Shown here in pieces: positions 37,107-47,950 of a stretch of DNA of 64,000 nucleotides. Under the pieces are notes generated by a model, which was given only the letters and a program-made list of their open reading frames with translations, was not told the DNA's origin and did not search any database. The DNA comes from Curtobacterium sp. VKM Ac-2865 (GTDB taxonomy: Bacteria > Actinomycetota > Actinomycetes > Actinomycetales > Microbacteriaceae). The stretch's first letter is position 1. Every line of letters starts with the position of its first letter. The translations under genes were made by a program, and so were the position numbers. The stretch lies in assembly GCF_015350905.1 (NCBI RefSeq), contig NZ_JADKRZ010000001.1:868001-932000 (forward strand). Reading direction: 5' to 3'.

Positions 37107-38360
37107 TCAGTCCTGGGTGCGGATGATCCCGTTGTCGGGCGCGGACACGTCGTACTCGACCGCCGTGTCCGGCGCGCGGGCGGCGTGGTCCTTCACGAGG
37201 GCGTCGAGCAGGGCGGCCTTGGCCGTGGACTCGTCGGGGCTCCCCCACACGACGCGCGAGCCGTCCTTCATGGTGAGGGTCACGTCGTCGGAGGTCGACG
37301 CCGCGACGCCGGACACCTGCGAGCGCACGGCCGACGGCAGCGCCAGGACGACCTCGGTCATCGTGCGGAACACCGAGGACCCGAGCTTGGCGGACCCGAC
37401 GTCCGCGAGCGGCATCGTGTCCGGGCGCTTCGTCGTGGACTGCACGACGATCCCGGCGGGGTCGACGAGGTCGAAGGACTTCCCGTTCTGGACCGTCACC
37501 ACCGGGGTCCGCTCGGTCACCGTCACGACCAGCGTGTGCGGCGGCGACTCCTCGGTCACGTAGCTCTCGATGAGCGGGAAGGCGGCGATGTCCCGCTTGA
37601 TCGCGGCCGAGTCGAGCCGGGCCAGCGGTGTGCCGATCTGGTCGGACAGCGCCCGGCGCAGCGCGGCGTCGTCGACGCGGCTCGTGCCCTTGACCTCGAT
37701 CCGCTGGAGCGCCATCAGCGGGGAGAACACGGCGACGAGGATCGAGACGCCGAGCACGACGACGATGCCGCCCGTCGTGAGCCACGCGACGCGCCGGTGC
37801 CGGGAGCGGCGGGTGAAGCGGCGGACCTCGGCCCGCTCGTGCAGGCGGCGGCGCTTGCGGGCTGCTCGCGCCTCGCGTGCCGTCTCGGCGGCGCGGACAC
37901 CTGCGCCGATGGGCGTGCTGTCCGTGTGGTCGGGCCTGGAGGCCGTGCGCAGGTCGACGACGTCCGTCGCGCCCGGCGCACGGTCACCGTCGAGGTGGTC
38001 GCGGTCCGCGTGGTCGCGGTCGGCGTGGTCGCGGTCGGCGTCGTGACGCCCGTCGCGGTCCTGGTCGTGGTCGCGACGCGCGTCGCGGTCGTCGTCCGCG
38101 TCGATGACGGTGCCCGTGGCCGTGACGTCGGGCAGGTCCGGCAGGGCGCCCGCCGGGCGTGCGGGGGTGGACGCGACCGTGCCGCGGTCCTCCGCCGACG
38201 GGGCGGGGGCGAGCGGAGCCTCCTGGGCGTCCGGGGCCCCGCGACGGCCGGTGAGCCGCCCGAGTCGCGGCACCCGGCGCTCACGTGGCGCGCGGTCCTC
38301 ACCCTCGTCGGCGGCGGCGCGCTGCGCCGGACGCTCGTCGAAGCCCTCGGGACGCTTCAC
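37107..38360 (-). CDS. ftsQ: Cell division protein FtsQ
   Basis: Bitopic divisome protein, 417 aa. A long cytoplasmic region of about 190 residues is rich in Arg/Asp/His and includes an ADRDH repeat at 108-122. One helix follows (191-213), then the POTRA domain (about 217-285, starting [21 protein letters not shown]) and the FtsQ beta domain. The cytoplasmic part is much longer than the 100 or fewer residues usual elsewhere. The stop overlaps the upstream gene junction with murC in the usual ATGA style at its own start. Confidence 0.92.
   Translation of the reverse strand: MKRPEGFDERPAQRAAADEGEDRAPRERRVPRLGRLTGRRGAPDAQEAPLAPAPSAEDRGTVASTPARPAGALPDLPDVTATGTVIDADDDRDARRDHDQDRDGRHDADRDHADRDHADRDHLDGDRAPGATDVVDLRTASRPDHTDSTPIGAGVRAAETAREARAARKRRRLHERAEVRRFTRRSRHRRVAWLTTGGIVVVLGVSILVAVFSPLMALQRIEVKGTSRVDDAALRRALSDQIGTPLARLDSAAIKRDIAAFPLIESYVTEESPPHTLVVTVTERTPVVTVQNGKSFDLVDPAGIVVQSTTKRPDTMPLADVGSAKLGSSVFRTMTEVVLALPSAVRSQVSGVAASTSDDVTLTMKDGSRVVWGSPDESTAKAALLDALVKDHAARAPDTAVEYDVSAPDNGIIRTQD
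37995..38039. repeat. 15-bp tandem repeat inside ftsQ
   Basis: Three copies of a 15-bp unit (GCGGTCGGCGTGGTC-like on the plus strand) encode ADRDH three times, residues 108-122 of FtsQ. Flanking degenerate DRD/RDH units extend the tract. Confidence 0.85.
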
Positions 38361-39796
38361 CGGGCGCTGACCTCGTCGCTCTGGTCAGCCGGCGCGTCGC
38401 CGAGGGCCGTGAGCACCTGCGGGATGATCCGGTACACGTCGCCGCAGCTCAGCGTCATGATGATGTCGCCGTCGCGGGCGACCGCGGCCGCGCGGGCCGA
38501 GGCCTCGGCCCAGTCGGGCAGGTAGTCGACGTGGCTCTGGTCGTGGAAACGCTCCTGCACCAGGGCGCCCGTGACGCCGGGCTCCGGGTCCTCGCGGGCG
38601 CCGTAGACGTCGAGGACGACCGTGTGGTCGGCGAGCTGCTCGTAGACCGCGGCGAAGTCCCCGGCCATCATCCGGGTGCGCGAGTACAGGTGCGGCTGGT
38701 GGATCGCGATGATCCGCCCGTCACCGACGACGTTCCGCGCGGCGCGGAGGGCTGCGGCGACCTCGGTCGGGTGGTGAGCGTAGTCGTCGTAGACCGACAC
38801 GCCGCGCTCGACGCCGTGCAGCTCGAAGCGACGCTCGGTGCCGCCGAAGGCCTCGATGCCGCGCACGGCGTCGGCCGGGGACACGCCGAGCCCGGTGAGC
38901 ACGGCGAAGGCACCGACGGCGTTGACCGCGTTGTGTCGTCCGGGCACGCGGAGCGTCAGGTGGTGGGACTCCCCCGCCGCGCGGAAGTCGACCTCGACGC
39001 CGGCCGACTCGACGATGCGCTCGATGCGGACGTCCGCGTCGGCGGCCTCGCCGAAGGTCACGATCTCCGGAGCGTGCTCCAGGGCGCGGACGCCGGCGGT
39101 GACGCGCTTCGCCCCGGCGTCGTCGCTGGAGACGACGATGCGCTCACGGGCCTTCGCGGCGAACTCGACGAAGGCGTCGATGAACGCGTCCTCGCTGCCG
39201 TAGTGGTCGAGGTGGTCGGCGTCGACGTTCGTGATGAGCGCGACCGCGACGTCGTAGAGCAGGAAGGAGCCGTCGGACTCGTCGGCCTCGACCACGAAGA
39301 GGTCGCTCGTGCCGGGGGCCGAGCTGGTGCCGAGGGACTGGATGACGCCGCCGTTGACGAAGCTCGGGTCGAGGCCGAGCTCGACCATGGCGGTGACGAT
39401 CATGCCCGTCGACGTGGTCTTGCCGTGGGCGCCGGCGACGGCGACCAGGCGGTGCTCGGCGATGAGGGCGGCGAGGGCCTGCGAGCGGTGCAGGACCGGC
39501 AGGCCGCGTGCCTGCGCCTCGAGGAGCTCGGGGTTGTCCGGCCAGAGGGCGCTCGTGACGACGATGGTGTCCGCTGCGCCCACGTTCGACGCGGCGTGCC
39601 CGATTTGCACCTCGGCGCCGAGCTCGCGCATCCGGCCGGTCGTCGCGGTCTCGCGGGAGTCGCTGCCCGTGACGCGGTGCCCGGCGGCGAGGAACATCCG
39701 TGCGATCCCGCTCATGCCGGAGCCGCCGATGCCGACGAAGTGCACCGTGCCGAGGTCGTCCGGGATCGGCTGGGTCAGGTCCGGCTTGATGGTCAT
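38357..39796 (-). CDS. murC: UDP-N-acetylmuramate--L-alanine ligase
   Basis: Adds the first amino acid of the peptidoglycan stem peptide, 479 aa. An N-terminal UDP-binding motif [12 protein letters not shown] (22-33), ATP loop GAHGKTT (122-128) and the C-terminal DDYAHHPTE motif are present. In B-type peptidoglycans MurC can prefer glycine over alanine; this cannot be read from the sequence. It overlaps ftsQ and murG by 4 bp each. Confidence 0.97.
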   Translation of the reverse strand: MTIKPDLTQPIPDDLGTVHFVGIGGSGMSGIARMFLAAGHRVTGSDSRETATTGRMRELGAEVQIGHAASNVGAADTIVVTSALWPDNPELLEAQARGLPVLHRSQALAALIAEHRLVAVAGAHGKTTSTGMIVTAMVELGLDPSFVNGGVIQSLGTSSAPGTSDLFVVEADESDGSFLLYDVAVALITNVDADHLDHYGSEDAFIDAFVEFAAKARERIVVSSDDAGAKRVTAGVRALEHAPEIVTFGEAADADVRIERIVESAGVEVDFRAAGESHHLTLRVPGRHNAVNAVGAFAVLTGLGVSPADAVRGIEAFGGTERRFELHGVERGVSVYDDYAHHPTEVAAALRAARNVVGDGRIIAIHQPHLYSRTRMMAGDFAAVYEQLADHTVVLDVYGAREDPEPGVTGALVQERFHDQSHVDYLPDWAEASARAAAVARDGDIIMTLSCGDVYRIIPQVLTALGDAPADQSDEVSAR

Positions 39797-40911
39797 GCTT
39801 CCTCCGTGGTGCTGCCGGGCGCGTGCCCGCGGTCGGCGCTGCTGCGGACCGCGTCGAGCACGAGGTCCGTCATCCGGTCGGCACCGTCACGGTGGCCGAC
39901 GCTGCCGGCGCGCATCGCCATGTCGGCGATCCTGGCGCGGTCCTGCAGGATCGTCAGGAGCTGGAACGTGACCCAGTCCTGGTCGAACTCCTCGTCCGTC
40001 ACGAGCACCGCACCGCCGGCCTCGACGACGTCGCGGGCGTTGTGCCGCTGCTCGCCGTTGCCGACAGGGTACGGCACCAGGACGCTCGGCAGCCCGACGG
40101 CCGCGAGCTCGCACACCATGCCGGCGCCGGCACGCGACACCACGAAGTCGGACGCGGCGTACGCCAGGTCCATCCGGTCGCAGTACGGCAGGACGGTGTA
40201 CCCGTCGAGGTCGCTCGGGCCGATGTCCGACTTGCCGCCGACGACGTGGAGCACCTGCCAGCCGGCCCCGACGACGGACGCGGCCGCGCGGTTCACGGTG
40301 CGGTTGATGCTCCTGGCGCCGGACGACCCGCCCGTCACGAGCAGCACCGGGCGTGCCGGGTCGAGCCCGAACTCGGCGAGGCCCTCCGCACGACGTGCAC
40401 GGCGGTCGAGGTCCTCGACCTCGCGGCGCAGCGGCATGCCGACCAGGCGGGCGTGCCGCAGGCGGGTGTTCGAGAAGGTGACGCCCACGTGGTGCGTCAG
40501 GAACGCCGCGAGCCGGTTCGCCAGGCCCGGCTTGGCGTTCTGCTCGTGCACGACGATCGGCGTGCCGGTGCGCTTCGCCGCGACGTACGCCGGGGCGGCC
40601 GCGTAGCCACCGACCCCGAGGACGACCTCGACGTCGTGCTCGCGGATCAGCTGTTCCGTCCGACGCACCGCGCGCCAGAAGGCACCCGGGAAGCGCAGCG
40701 CCGCGGCGTTCGGCTTCCGCGGGAACGGCAGCCGCGGGATCGTCAGGAGCTCGTAGCCGCGCATCGGCACCAGGCGGGACTCGAGGCCCTCCGCCGTGCC
40801 CAGCACGAGGACGCGGGCCTCCGGGGAACGCTCGGTCAGCCGGTCGGCCACGGCGAGCAGGGGGTTCACGTGGCCGGCGGTGCCGCCGCCGGCGAAGAGG
40901 TAGGTGCTCAC
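39793..40911 (-). CDS. murG: Lipid II synthase (GlcNAc transferase)
   Basis: Peripheral membrane GT28 glycosyltransferase that turns lipid I into lipid II, 372 aa. Motifs [10 protein letters not shown] at 8-17, [22 protein letters not shown] and the C-domain [10 protein letters not shown] and [13 protein letters not shown] are typical. I chose the GTG at 40911, which overlaps the ftsW stop; the frame extends well upstream as a shadow of ftsW. Confidence 0.96.
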   Translation of the reverse strand: MSTYLFAGGGTAGHVNPLLAVADRLTERSPEARVLVLGTAEGLESRLVPMRGYELLTIPRLPFPRKPNAAALRFPGAFWRAVRRTEQLIREHDVEVVLGVGGYAAAPAYVAAKRTGTPIVVHEQNAKPGLANRLAAFLTHHVGVTFSNTRLRHARLVGMPLRREVEDLDRRARRAEGLAEFGLDPARPVLLVTGGSSGARSINRTVNRAAASVVGAGWQVLHVVGGKSDIGPSDLDGYTVLPYCDRMDLAYAASDFVVSRAGAGMVCELAAVGLPSVLVPYPVGNGEQRHNARDVVEAGGAVLVTDEEFDQDWVTFQLLTILQDRARIADMAMRAGSVGHRDGADRMTDLVLDAVRSSADRGHAPGSTTEEA

Positions 40912-42239
40912 CGCACGCTCCCGTTCCTGGTGCGGACGTCGTGGACGTCGTGGGCGTGGGACAGGGCGGTCTTGCCGGGGATCTCCCGGGCGAAGGACAG
41001 CACGACGCCGATCGCGACGAGCGTCATGATCAGCGCTGACCCGCCCGCGGAGATGAGTGGGAGTGGCACGCCGAGCACGGGCAGCAGGCCGAGGACCACG
41101 GCGATGTTGACGAGCGCCTGCCCGATCACCCAGGCGAGGACGCCGCCGGTGACGGTGCGGACGAAGGGGTCGTCGGACAAGCGGATGACCTTGATCATGC
41201 TGATGGCGAGCACCACGAAGAGCGCCAGCACGACGACGCAGCCGATCAGCCCGAGCTCCTCGCCGACGATCGCGAAGATGTAGTCGTTGTCGGCCTCGGG
41301 CAGCCAGGACCACTTCGCCTTCGAGTTGCCGAGCCCGACACCGAACACGCCACCGGAGGCCAGCGCCCACATGCCGTGCACGGGCTGCCAGCAGATGTCC
41401 TGCGCCTGGTTCGAGTCGGAGCACCCGGACAGCCAGGCGCTGATGCGGACCTGCCGCGAGCTCGACGCCATCGTGACGACGGGCAGCATCACCGCGATCG
41501 CCGCGATGCCCACCGCCAGGTGCCGCAGCCGGACGCCGCCGACGAACAGGCTGCCGAAGACCAGGATGACCATGATCATCGCCGTGCCCTGGTCGCCACC
41601 GAGCAGGACGAGGCCGATCGACACCGCGGTGGCCAGCCCGACCGGGATGAAGACCTCGCGCCAGTCGTGCAGCTTCTCGCGCTTGCGGAACAGCACCGCG
41701 CCGATGCCCAGCACGAGTGCGAGCTTGAGGAACTCGGAGGGCTGCGCGGTGACCCCGCCGAAGCCGATCCAGTTCCGGTTGCCCTGCACGTCGATGCCGA
41801 TCGGGGTGAACACGAGGAGCTGGAGCACCAGGCCGGCGCCGACGATGCGCATCGCCCAACGGCGCCAGAACTCGGCGGGGAACCGGCTGACCACGAGCAT
41901 GAGCGGCACGCCGATGAGCGCGTAGAGGCCCTGCTTGGCGAAGGCGCCGAAGAACCCGTGCTTGTAGCGGTACTCCTCGACGCTCGACGACGACAGCACC
42001 ATCACGACGCCGAAGACGACGAGGAACAGCGTCACGCCGAGGATCGCGTAGAAGCTGCTCGACTCGGCGACGAAGACGTTCCGGACCGCGACGACGGCGC
42101 CGTTCGCCCGGCGTCCGGCGGCGGAGCGACCCGACGCCATGCTGCTGGACGCCGACGGCCTGGTCGTCGTCGTGCTGGTCGTCGTTCGGCCGGGACGGCC
42201 GCTACGGCCGTTCGCCGGAAGATCCGTCGGTGTCGCCAT
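40908..42239 (-). CDS. ftsW: SEDS peptidoglycan polymerase FtsW
   Basis: Septal glycan polymerase with about ten helices, 443 aa. Motifs: GNRNWIGFGGVTAQPSEFLK, ADNDYIFAIVGEELG and the C-terminal GVPLPLISAGGSALI. The charged N-terminal tail of about 60 residues is Ser/Thr/Arg-rich. I chose the ATG at 42239, which has GGGAGG 8 nt upstream and overlaps the end of murD by 38 bp; a much longer frame is a murD shadow. Confidence 0.94.
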   Translation of the reverse strand: MATPTDLPANGRSGRPGRTTTSTTTTRPSASSSMASGRSAAGRRANGAVVAVRNVFVAESSSFYAILGVTLFLVVFGVVMVLSSSSVEEYRYKHGFFGAFAKQGLYALIGVPLMLVVSRFPAEFWRRWAMRIVGAGLVLQLLVFTPIGIDVQGNRNWIGFGGVTAQPSEFLKLALVLGIGAVLFRKREKLHDWREVFIPVGLATAVSIGLVLLGGDQGTAMIMVILVFGSLFVGGVRLRHLAVGIAAIAVMLPVVTMASSSRQVRISAWLSGCSDSNQAQDICWQPVHGMWALASGGVFGVGLGNSKAKWSWLPEADNDYIFAIVGEELGLIGCVVVLALFVVLAISMIKVIRLSDDPFVRTVTGGVLAWVIGQALVNIAVVLGLLPVLGVPLPLISAGGSALIMTLVAIGVVLSFAREIPGKTALSHAHDVHDVRTRNGSVR

Positions 42240-43767
42240 CGGCGTCGCCTCCCAGGTGCTCGTGGACCGCAGCCGCGAAGCGCTCGCCCCGGTCGGCGTA
42301 CGAGCCGAACTGGTCGAACGACGCGGCAGCCGGGGCGAGGAGGACCGTGTCGCCCGATCTCGCGATCGACGCGGCATGTCGGACCGCCTCGGGCATGACC
42401 TGATCAGTGTCCGTTGCTTCGACCTGCAGGACCGGCACCGTGGGCGCGTGTCGCGCGAATGCCTCCACGACCGGGCTCCGATCGGCGCCGATGACCACGA
42501 CGCCGCGGGCGGACGGGCCGAACTCCTGAACGAGGGCGTCGACGTCGACGCCCTTGAACAGCCCCCCGACGATCCAGACGACCGACGGGAACGCCGACAG
42601 CGACGCCGTGGCGGCGTGCGGATTCGTCGCCTTCGAGTCGTCGACCCAGGCGATGCCGGCAGCGGTGGCGACGTGCTCGGTGCGGTGGTGGTCCGCCCGG
42701 AACGCCCGGACCGCACGCTGGATCGCCGCGGGACGGACCGTGCCGGCGCGCGCGAGGGCCGCGGCGGCGAGCACGTTCATCGTCATGTGCGGGCTCGCGA
42801 GCCCGGCGGCCTCGAGGTCCTCGTGCGTGGCGAGCTCGAGTGCCGCGTTCCGGCGGTCCTCGACGAAGGCGCGGTCGCACAGGACGTCGTCGACGATCCC
42901 GACGTCGCCGGCGGCCGGGACGCCCGGCGTGAACCCGACGGCACGGCAGCCCTCGACCACGTCGGCTTCCTCGACCATGTGGCGGGTCGCCTCGTCGGTG
43001 ACGTTGTAGACGCAGGCCAGCACGGTGCGCTCGTACACCTTCGCCTTGGCGGCCCGGTAGGCCTCGGCGGAGCCGTGCCACTCGAGGTGGTCGTCGGCGA
43101 TGTTGAGGCACACGGAGGCCAGGGGCAGGACCGCGCCGTCACCCGAGGACGCCATGTAGTGCAGCTGGTGGCTGGAGAGCTCCACGACCAGGACGTCGAA
43201 GCCCTCGGGGTCGCGGACGACGTCGAGGACGGGCACACCGATGTTGCCGCAGGCCACGGCCCGCAGGCCCTCCTCCTGGTACATGGCGGTGGTCAGCTGC
43301 GTCGTCGTGGTCTTGCCGTTCGTCCCGGTGATCGTCACCCACGGGGCGGCGACCGGGCCGCGCACGACCTTGTCGCGGACCCGCCAGGCGAGCTCGACGT
43401 CCCCCCAGACCGTGCTGTGCTCGGTGGCCCAGCGGACGGTCGGGTTGTGCGGCGGCAGCCCGGGCGACACGACGACCAGGTCGGGCGTCTGGCGCTCCAG
43501 GTCGGCGGGCACGGCGTCGAGCGGCGTCTGCACGAACCGGGCGCCGATCACCGCGAGCAGCTCGACGCTGTCCGCGGGCGCGTCGGTCGAGTAGACGGTG
43601 ACGGTGCTGCCGAGCTCCACGAGGGTGTCGGCGACCGAGAACCCCGTGGCCCCCAGACCGAGCACGGCCACGTCGAGGCCCTTCCAGCCCTCGGACCACC
43701 AGCTGTCGAGCCCCTCGAGACGATCAACCAACGCGTGCGATCCATTCCAGGTAGAAGAGTCCGACAC
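42202..43767 (-). CDS. murD: UDP-N-acetylmuramoylalanine--D-glutamate ligase
   Basis: Adds D-glutamate to UDP-MurNAc-L-Ala, 521 aa, slightly long for the family. N-terminal dinucleotide-like motif [12 protein letters not shown] (35-46), ATP loop GTNGKTT (148-154) and C-domain [11 protein letters not shown]. The ATG at 43767 overlaps mraY by 44 bp. The last residues ([16 protein letters not shown]) lie in the overlap with ftsW. Confidence 0.95.
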   Translation of the reverse strand: MSDSSTWNGSHALVDRLEGLDSWWSEGWKGLDVAVLGLGATGFSVADTLVELGSTVTVYSTDAPADSVELLAVIGARFVQTPLDAVPADLERQTPDLVVVSPGLPPHNPTVRWATEHSTVWGDVELAWRVRDKVVRGPVAAPWVTITGTNGKTTTTQLTTAMYQEEGLRAVACGNIGVPVLDVVRDPEGFDVLVVELSSHQLHYMASSGDGAVLPLASVCLNIADDHLEWHGSAEAYRAAKAKVYERTVLACVYNVTDEATRHMVEEADVVEGCRAVGFTPGVPAAGDVGIVDDVLCDRAFVEDRRNAALELATHEDLEAAGLASPHMTMNVLAAAALARAGTVRPAAIQRAVRAFRADHHRTEHVATAAGIAWVDDSKATNPHAATASLSAFPSVVWIVGGLFKGVDVDALVQEFGPSARGVVVIGADRSPVVEAFARHAPTVPVLQVEATDTDQVMPEAVRHAASIARSGDTVLLAPAAASFDQFGSYADRGERFAAAVHEHLGGDADGDTDGSSGERP

Positions 43768-44827
43768 CGGCTGCGACGCAGAGTCCGGCGATGATCCAGA
43801 ACCGCACGACCACGGTCACCTCGGCCCACCCCTTGAGTTCGAAGTGGTGGTGCAACGGGCTCATCCGGAAGATGCGCTTGCCGTGGGTGATCTTGAAGTA
43901 CGCCCGCTGCAGGATGACCGAACCGGTGACGATGAAGAACAGGCCGCCGATGAGGACGAGCAGCAGCTCGGTGCGGCTGAGGATCGCGAGACCCGCGAGC
44001 GCGCCACCGAGGCCGAGCGACCCGGTGTCGCCGAGGAAGATCTGTGCCGGCGACGTGTTGTACCAGAGGAAGCCGATCAGGCCACCGCAGACCGCGGCCG
44101 CGACGACGGCGAGGTCGAGCGGGTTCGTCACGGTGTAGCAGGCGTGCTCCGTGTTCGTGTCGAGCCGGGCGCCGCCGCAGATCTGGTTCGACTGCCAGAA
44201 GCCGATGATCACGTAGGACCCGATCGCCAGGATGCTCGACCCGGTCGCGAGGCCGTCGAGGCCGTCCGCCACGTTGACGCCGTTCGACGTCGACACCGTG
44301 AGCAGGACGATCCACGCGAGGAACAGGATCGTGCCGATGAACGTGCCGAGGGCCATGAAGTCGAGCCAAGGGATGTCCCGGATCGCCGAGATCATCGTGG
44401 ACGCGGGCGGCTTGCCCGTCGAGCTCGGCACCACGAGCGCGATCGTGGCGAAGATGACGCCGACGATCACCTGGCCGAGGATCTTCGCCCACCCGCCGAG
44501 CCCGAGGCTCCGCTGGCGGCGCACCTTGAGGAAGTCGTCGACGAACCCGACCAGGCCGAGCCCGACCATGAGGAACAGCACGAGCATGCCCGAGAGCGTG
44601 ACGGAGTCCCGCCCGACCAGGTGCCCGACGAAGTAGCCGATCACCGTGCCGAGGATCAGGACGATGCCGCCCATGGTCGCGGTGCCGCGCTTGGTGTGGT
44701 GCGACTGCGGACCGTCGTCACGGATGAACTGGCCCCACCCGAGACGGTGGAACAGCCGGATGAACAGGGGCGTGAGCAGGAGTGTGAACACCAGCGACAC
44801 GGCGCCGGCGATCAGGAGGGCGATCAT
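43724..44827 (-). CDS. mraY: Phospho-N-acetylmuramoyl-pentapeptide-transferase
   Basis: Integral membrane enzyme, 367 aa, ten helices, that moves phospho-MurNAc-pentapeptide onto undecaprenyl phosphate to give lipid I. Catalytic region: DDFLK at 97-101, [13 protein letters not shown] and the loop PLHHHFE. I chose the ATG at 44827, which overlaps the murF stop (ATGA). Confidence 0.97.
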   Translation of the reverse strand: MIALLIAGAVSLVFTLLLTPLFIRLFHRLGWGQFIRDDGPQSHHTKRGTATMGGIVLILGTVIGYFVGHLVGRDSVTLSGMLVLFLMVGLGLVGFVDDFLKVRRQRSLGLGGWAKILGQVIVGVIFATIALVVPSSTGKPPASTMISAIRDIPWLDFMALGTFIGTILFLAWIVLLTVSTSNGVNVADGLDGLATGSSILAIGSYVIIGFWQSNQICGGARLDTNTEHACYTVTNPLDLAVVAAAVCGGLIGFLWYNTSPAQIFLGDTGSLGLGGALAGLAILSRTELLLVLIGGLFFIVTGSVILQRAYFKITHGKRIFRMSPLHHHFELKGWAEVTVVVRFWIIAGLCVAAGVGLFYLEWIARVG

Positions 44828-46314
44828 GCGGGGACACCTCCGAGGCGGTCGCCGAGGAACCGCAGCCCGGCCGACTTCGAGGACTTGACGAGGACGACGT
44901 CGCCGGGGCGGACCATCTCCTGCAGGGTCTGGACGGCGTCGTCGACGTCCTCGATGAACACGGACTCGCCGTCCCACGATCCCTCGAGGGTGGCGGCCTG
45001 GTGGATGGCCATGGCGCCGCGGCCGACGACCACGAGCTGGCCGATCCCGAGCCGGACGACGAGGCGCCCGATGGTGTCGTGCTCCTCCACCGAGAACTCG
45101 CCGAGCTCGGCCATCTCGCCGAGGACCGCGATGGTGCGCTCCCCCGGTCGGACGACCTGCGCGAGCGTGCGGAGGGCAGCGGCGGTCGAGTCGGGTGAGG
45201 CGTTGTAGGCGTCGTTGATGACGGTGACGCCCTCCGGACCGCCCTGGAGCAGCTCCATGCGCCAGCGCTCGGCCCGCGTCATCGACGCGAGCGCGGCGGC
45301 GCCGTCGGCCAGCGGCACGCCCCAGCGGTGGGCGACGGCCAGCGCGGCCGTCGCGTTCATCGCGTGGTGCTCGCCCAGGATGGCGAGGCGGACGTCGACG
45401 GTCTCGGAGACCTGCTCCGAGCCTCCCGGCTGGTCCTGTTCCGGTCGGCCGGGAGGCGCGGTGAGCGTGAAGCGGGTGCCGTCGCGGTCCGTGGACACAC
45501 CGGTCAGGCGGTAGTCCGCGTCGTCGGACGTGCCGAAGCCGACCACCTGGGCGGCCGTGAGGCCGCGCATCGCCGCCACCCGGTCGTCGTCGACGTTCAG
45601 CAGGGCGGTCGCGGAGGCGGGCAGGTCGGTGACCATCTCGGACTTCGCGCGCTGCGTGGCCTCGATGCCGCCGAACTCGCCGGCGTGCGCGAGGCCCACC
45701 TTGAGGACGACGCCCGTGTCGGGCTCGGCGATCGCGACGAGCTTGGCGATGTGGCCGATGCCACTCGCACCCATCTCCACGACGAGGAACCGGGTGTCGT
45801 GGGTGACGCGGAGCATCGAGATCGGCGCGCCGACGTGGTTGTTGAAGGAGCCCTCCGGAGCGACGGTCTCACCGTGCCCGGCGAGGATCGTCCGCAGCAT
45901 GTTCTTGGTGCTGGTCTTGCCGTTCGAGCCGGTGATGCCGACCACGCGCAGCGCGGCCGGACGGCCCTGCTCGTCGGTCCGGTCGGCGCTCGACGCGCGG
46001 ACACGGGCGACGACCTCGTGCGCGAGCGCGGCGAGGGCGGCGTAGCCGTCGGCCACGACGACCTGCGCGGTGGCGCTGTCGTCGGGCAGGTCGGTGGCGC
46101 GCTCGGTGACGACCAGGGCAGCGCCGGCGTCGGCCGCGGACGGCACGAAGCGGTGGCCGTCCGTCTCCTCACCGAGGAGCGCGAAGAAGACGCTGCCGGG
46201 GCCGACGAGGCGCGAATCGGTCTCGACGGAGCCGTCGACGATCGTGTCGGCGGCACCGCGGACCAGCTCGCCGTCGACCGCGGCTGCGATCTCGGCGAGG
46301 GACATGGCGATCAT
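44824..46314 (-). CDS. murF: UDP-MurNAc-tripeptide--D-Ala-D-Ala ligase
   Basis: Adds D-Ala-D-Ala to complete the stem pentapeptide, 496 aa. ATP loop GSNGKTST at 129-136, [13 protein letters not shown] and [10 protein letters not shown] are diagnostic. The ATG at 46314 overlaps the murE stop (ATGA); an internal ATG three codons on is a possible alternative. Confidence 0.97.
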   Translation of the reverse strand: MIAMSLAEIAAAVDGELVRGAADTIVDGSVETDSRLVGPGSVFFALLGEETDGHRFVPSAADAGAALVVTERATDLPDDSATAQVVVADGYAALAALAHEVVARVRASSADRTDEQGRPAALRVVGITGSNGKTSTKNMLRTILAGHGETVAPEGSFNNHVGAPISMLRVTHDTRFLVVEMGASGIGHIAKLVAIAEPDTGVVLKVGLAHAGEFGGIEATQRAKSEMVTDLPASATALLNVDDDRVAAMRGLTAAQVVGFGTSDDADYRLTGVSTDRDGTRFTLTAPPGRPEQDQPGGSEQVSETVDVRLAILGEHHAMNATAALAVAHRWGVPLADGAAALASMTRAERWRMELLQGGPEGVTVINDAYNASPDSTAAALRTLAQVVRPGERTIAVLGEMAELGEFSVEEHDTIGRLVVRLGIGQLVVVGRGAMAIHQAATLEGSWDGESVFIEDVDDAVQTLQEMVRPGDVVLVKSSKSAGLRFLGDRLGGVPA

Positions 46315-47936
46315 CGCGGTTCCTCCACCGGGCCGGCGTTCGGCTCCCAGCCGGCCTCGCGCAGGGCCGCACGGGCCTCGTCGCGGGCGGAGTACGGCGT
46401 CCTGACGCCCTGGATGTCGCGGTAGTCCTGGTGGCCGGGGCCGGCCCAGAGGATCGAGTCGCCCTCGCCGACCAGTGCCACGGCGGTACGGATGGCGGCC
46501 TCAGGCGGGCTGACCTCGTGGATCTCGTGGTCCGGGAACGCGGCGCGGGCGGCGTCGACCAGGGTGGTCCTGATCGAGGCGGCGTCCTCGAAGCGCGGGT
46601 GGTGGTCGGTCACGACGAGGACGTCAGAGCCCCCGGCGGCCACGCGGGCCATGTCGGCGCGCTTGGTCGTGTCGCGGTCGCCGTCGGCGCCGAAGAGCAT
46701 GACGACCTTGCCCGGCGTGAACTGCCGGACGGCGGCCAGGGTGTTGAGGAAGGCGTCGGGGCTGTGGCCGAAGTCGACGTAGACGCTCGGGCCGCGGTCG
46801 CCCGAGACCCGCTCGGTGCGGCCGGGCAGGTAGCACTCGATGGCGCTGACCGACCGGCCGTCGGTCTCGTCGTGGTAGCGACGGTGACCGGACTCGAGCG
46901 CCTGCGCGATGGCACCGAGCTCGAACCCGCCCTCGACGAGCATGACGATCGCCAGCGCGGCGTTCGCGGCCATGTGCCAGCCGATGAGCGGCACGCGGGT
47001 GGTGAGCTCGCGGCCCTCGGGGCCGGTGAGGCGGAACTCGGTGTAGGCAGCCTGGGCGTCGGTGATGTGGACGTTCCACTCGGCCTCGACGTCGGGGTGC
47101 ACCGTGATGGTCGTCACCGGGATCCGGGAGTCCTGCACGACGCGGTGGCCCCAGTCGGTGTCGAGCGAGACGACGCCGCGGCGGCCGTGCTCGGGCTCGA
47201 ACAGCGGGAGCTTCGCGCGGTAGTACTCCTCCATGTCGGCGTAGTCGTCGAGGTGGTCGTGGCTGAGGTTCGTGAACGCCACGACGTCGAAGACGATGCC
47301 GTCGACCCGGTGGCGGCTGAGGGCCTGCGCGCTCACCTCGACGGCGACCGCGCGCACCTCGCTCTCGCGCATCCGGGCGAGGAGGGCGTGCATCTCGCTC
47401 GCCTCTGGCGTGGTCAGGCGGCTCGTCACGCTGAGCGAGCCGATGTGGCGCTCCGCGGTCGAGCTCAGGCCGGTGACCAGACCGAGCTGCTTGAGGATGC
47501 CCTCGAGGATGTAGGAGGTGCTCGTCTTGCCGTTCGTCCCGGTCACCGCGAAGAGCTGCGGGAGGTCGTCGGCCTCGTCCGGGTGCGTGCGGTAGACCCA
47601 GGCGGACACGTCGCCGAGGGCGGCGCGGGGGTCGTCGACCACGAGCACGGGCAGTCCGGCCGGCTCGGCCAGGGCGACACCGTCGGTGTCGGTCAGCACC
47701 GCGACGGCCCCGCGCTCGGCGGCGTCGGCGGCGAACTGGGCGCCGTGCCGGTTCGCGCCGTGCACGCCGACGAAGAGGTCACCGGGCTGGACCTCGGCGG
47801 CGCTCAGCGTGACGCCGGTGGTCTCGACGCCGTCGAGCGAACCGACCACGCGGAGCCCGAAGGCGTTCGCGAGCTCGGCCACGGCCCTCGGGGTCGGGTG
47901 TTCGGGCCGGAGGACCGGGGGGATCCGTGCGGACAA
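46311..47936 (-). CDS. murE: UDP-MurNAc-dipeptide ligase MurE (third-residue ligase)
   Basis: Adds the third amino acid of the stem peptide, 541 aa from this start. ATP loop TGTNGKT at 132-138, LTTPEASEMH at 175-184, the carbamylated-lysine region YYRAKLPLF at 238-246. The substrate loop reads DHHPRFE at 444-450, where meso-DAP enzymes have DNPR, so the added residue is probably not DAP. I prefer the TTG at 47936 because GAAGAAGGAG lies 6 nt upstream; GTG at 47954 (GTGA overlap with ftsI) or 47957 is possible but lacks a site. Confidence 0.92.
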   Translation of the reverse strand: MSARIPPVLRPEHPTPRAVAELANAFGLRVVGSLDGVETTGVTLSAAEVQPGDLFVGVHGANRHGAQFAADAAERGAVAVLTDTDGVALAEPAGLPVLVVDDPRAALGDVSAWVYRTHPDEADDLPQLFAVTGTNGKTSTSYILEGILKQLGLVTGLSSTAERHIGSLSVTSRLTTPEASEMHALLARMRESEVRAVAVEVSAQALSRHRVDGIVFDVVAFTNLSHDHLDDYADMEEYYRAKLPLFEPEHGRRGVVSLDTDWGHRVVQDSRIPVTTITVHPDVEAEWNVHITDAQAAYTEFRLTGPEGRELTTRVPLIGWHMAANAALAIVMLVEGGFELGAIAQALESGHRRYHDETDGRSVSAIECYLPGRTERVSGDRGPSVYVDFGHSPDAFLNTLAAVRQFTPGKVVMLFGADGDRDTTKRADMARVAAGGSDVLVVTDHHPRFEDAASIRTTLVDAARAAFPDHEIHEVSPPEAAIRTAVALVGEGDSILWAGPGHQDYRDIQGVRTPYSARDEARAALREAGWEPNAGPVEEPR

Positions 47937-47950
47937 GTGCTCCTTCTTCC

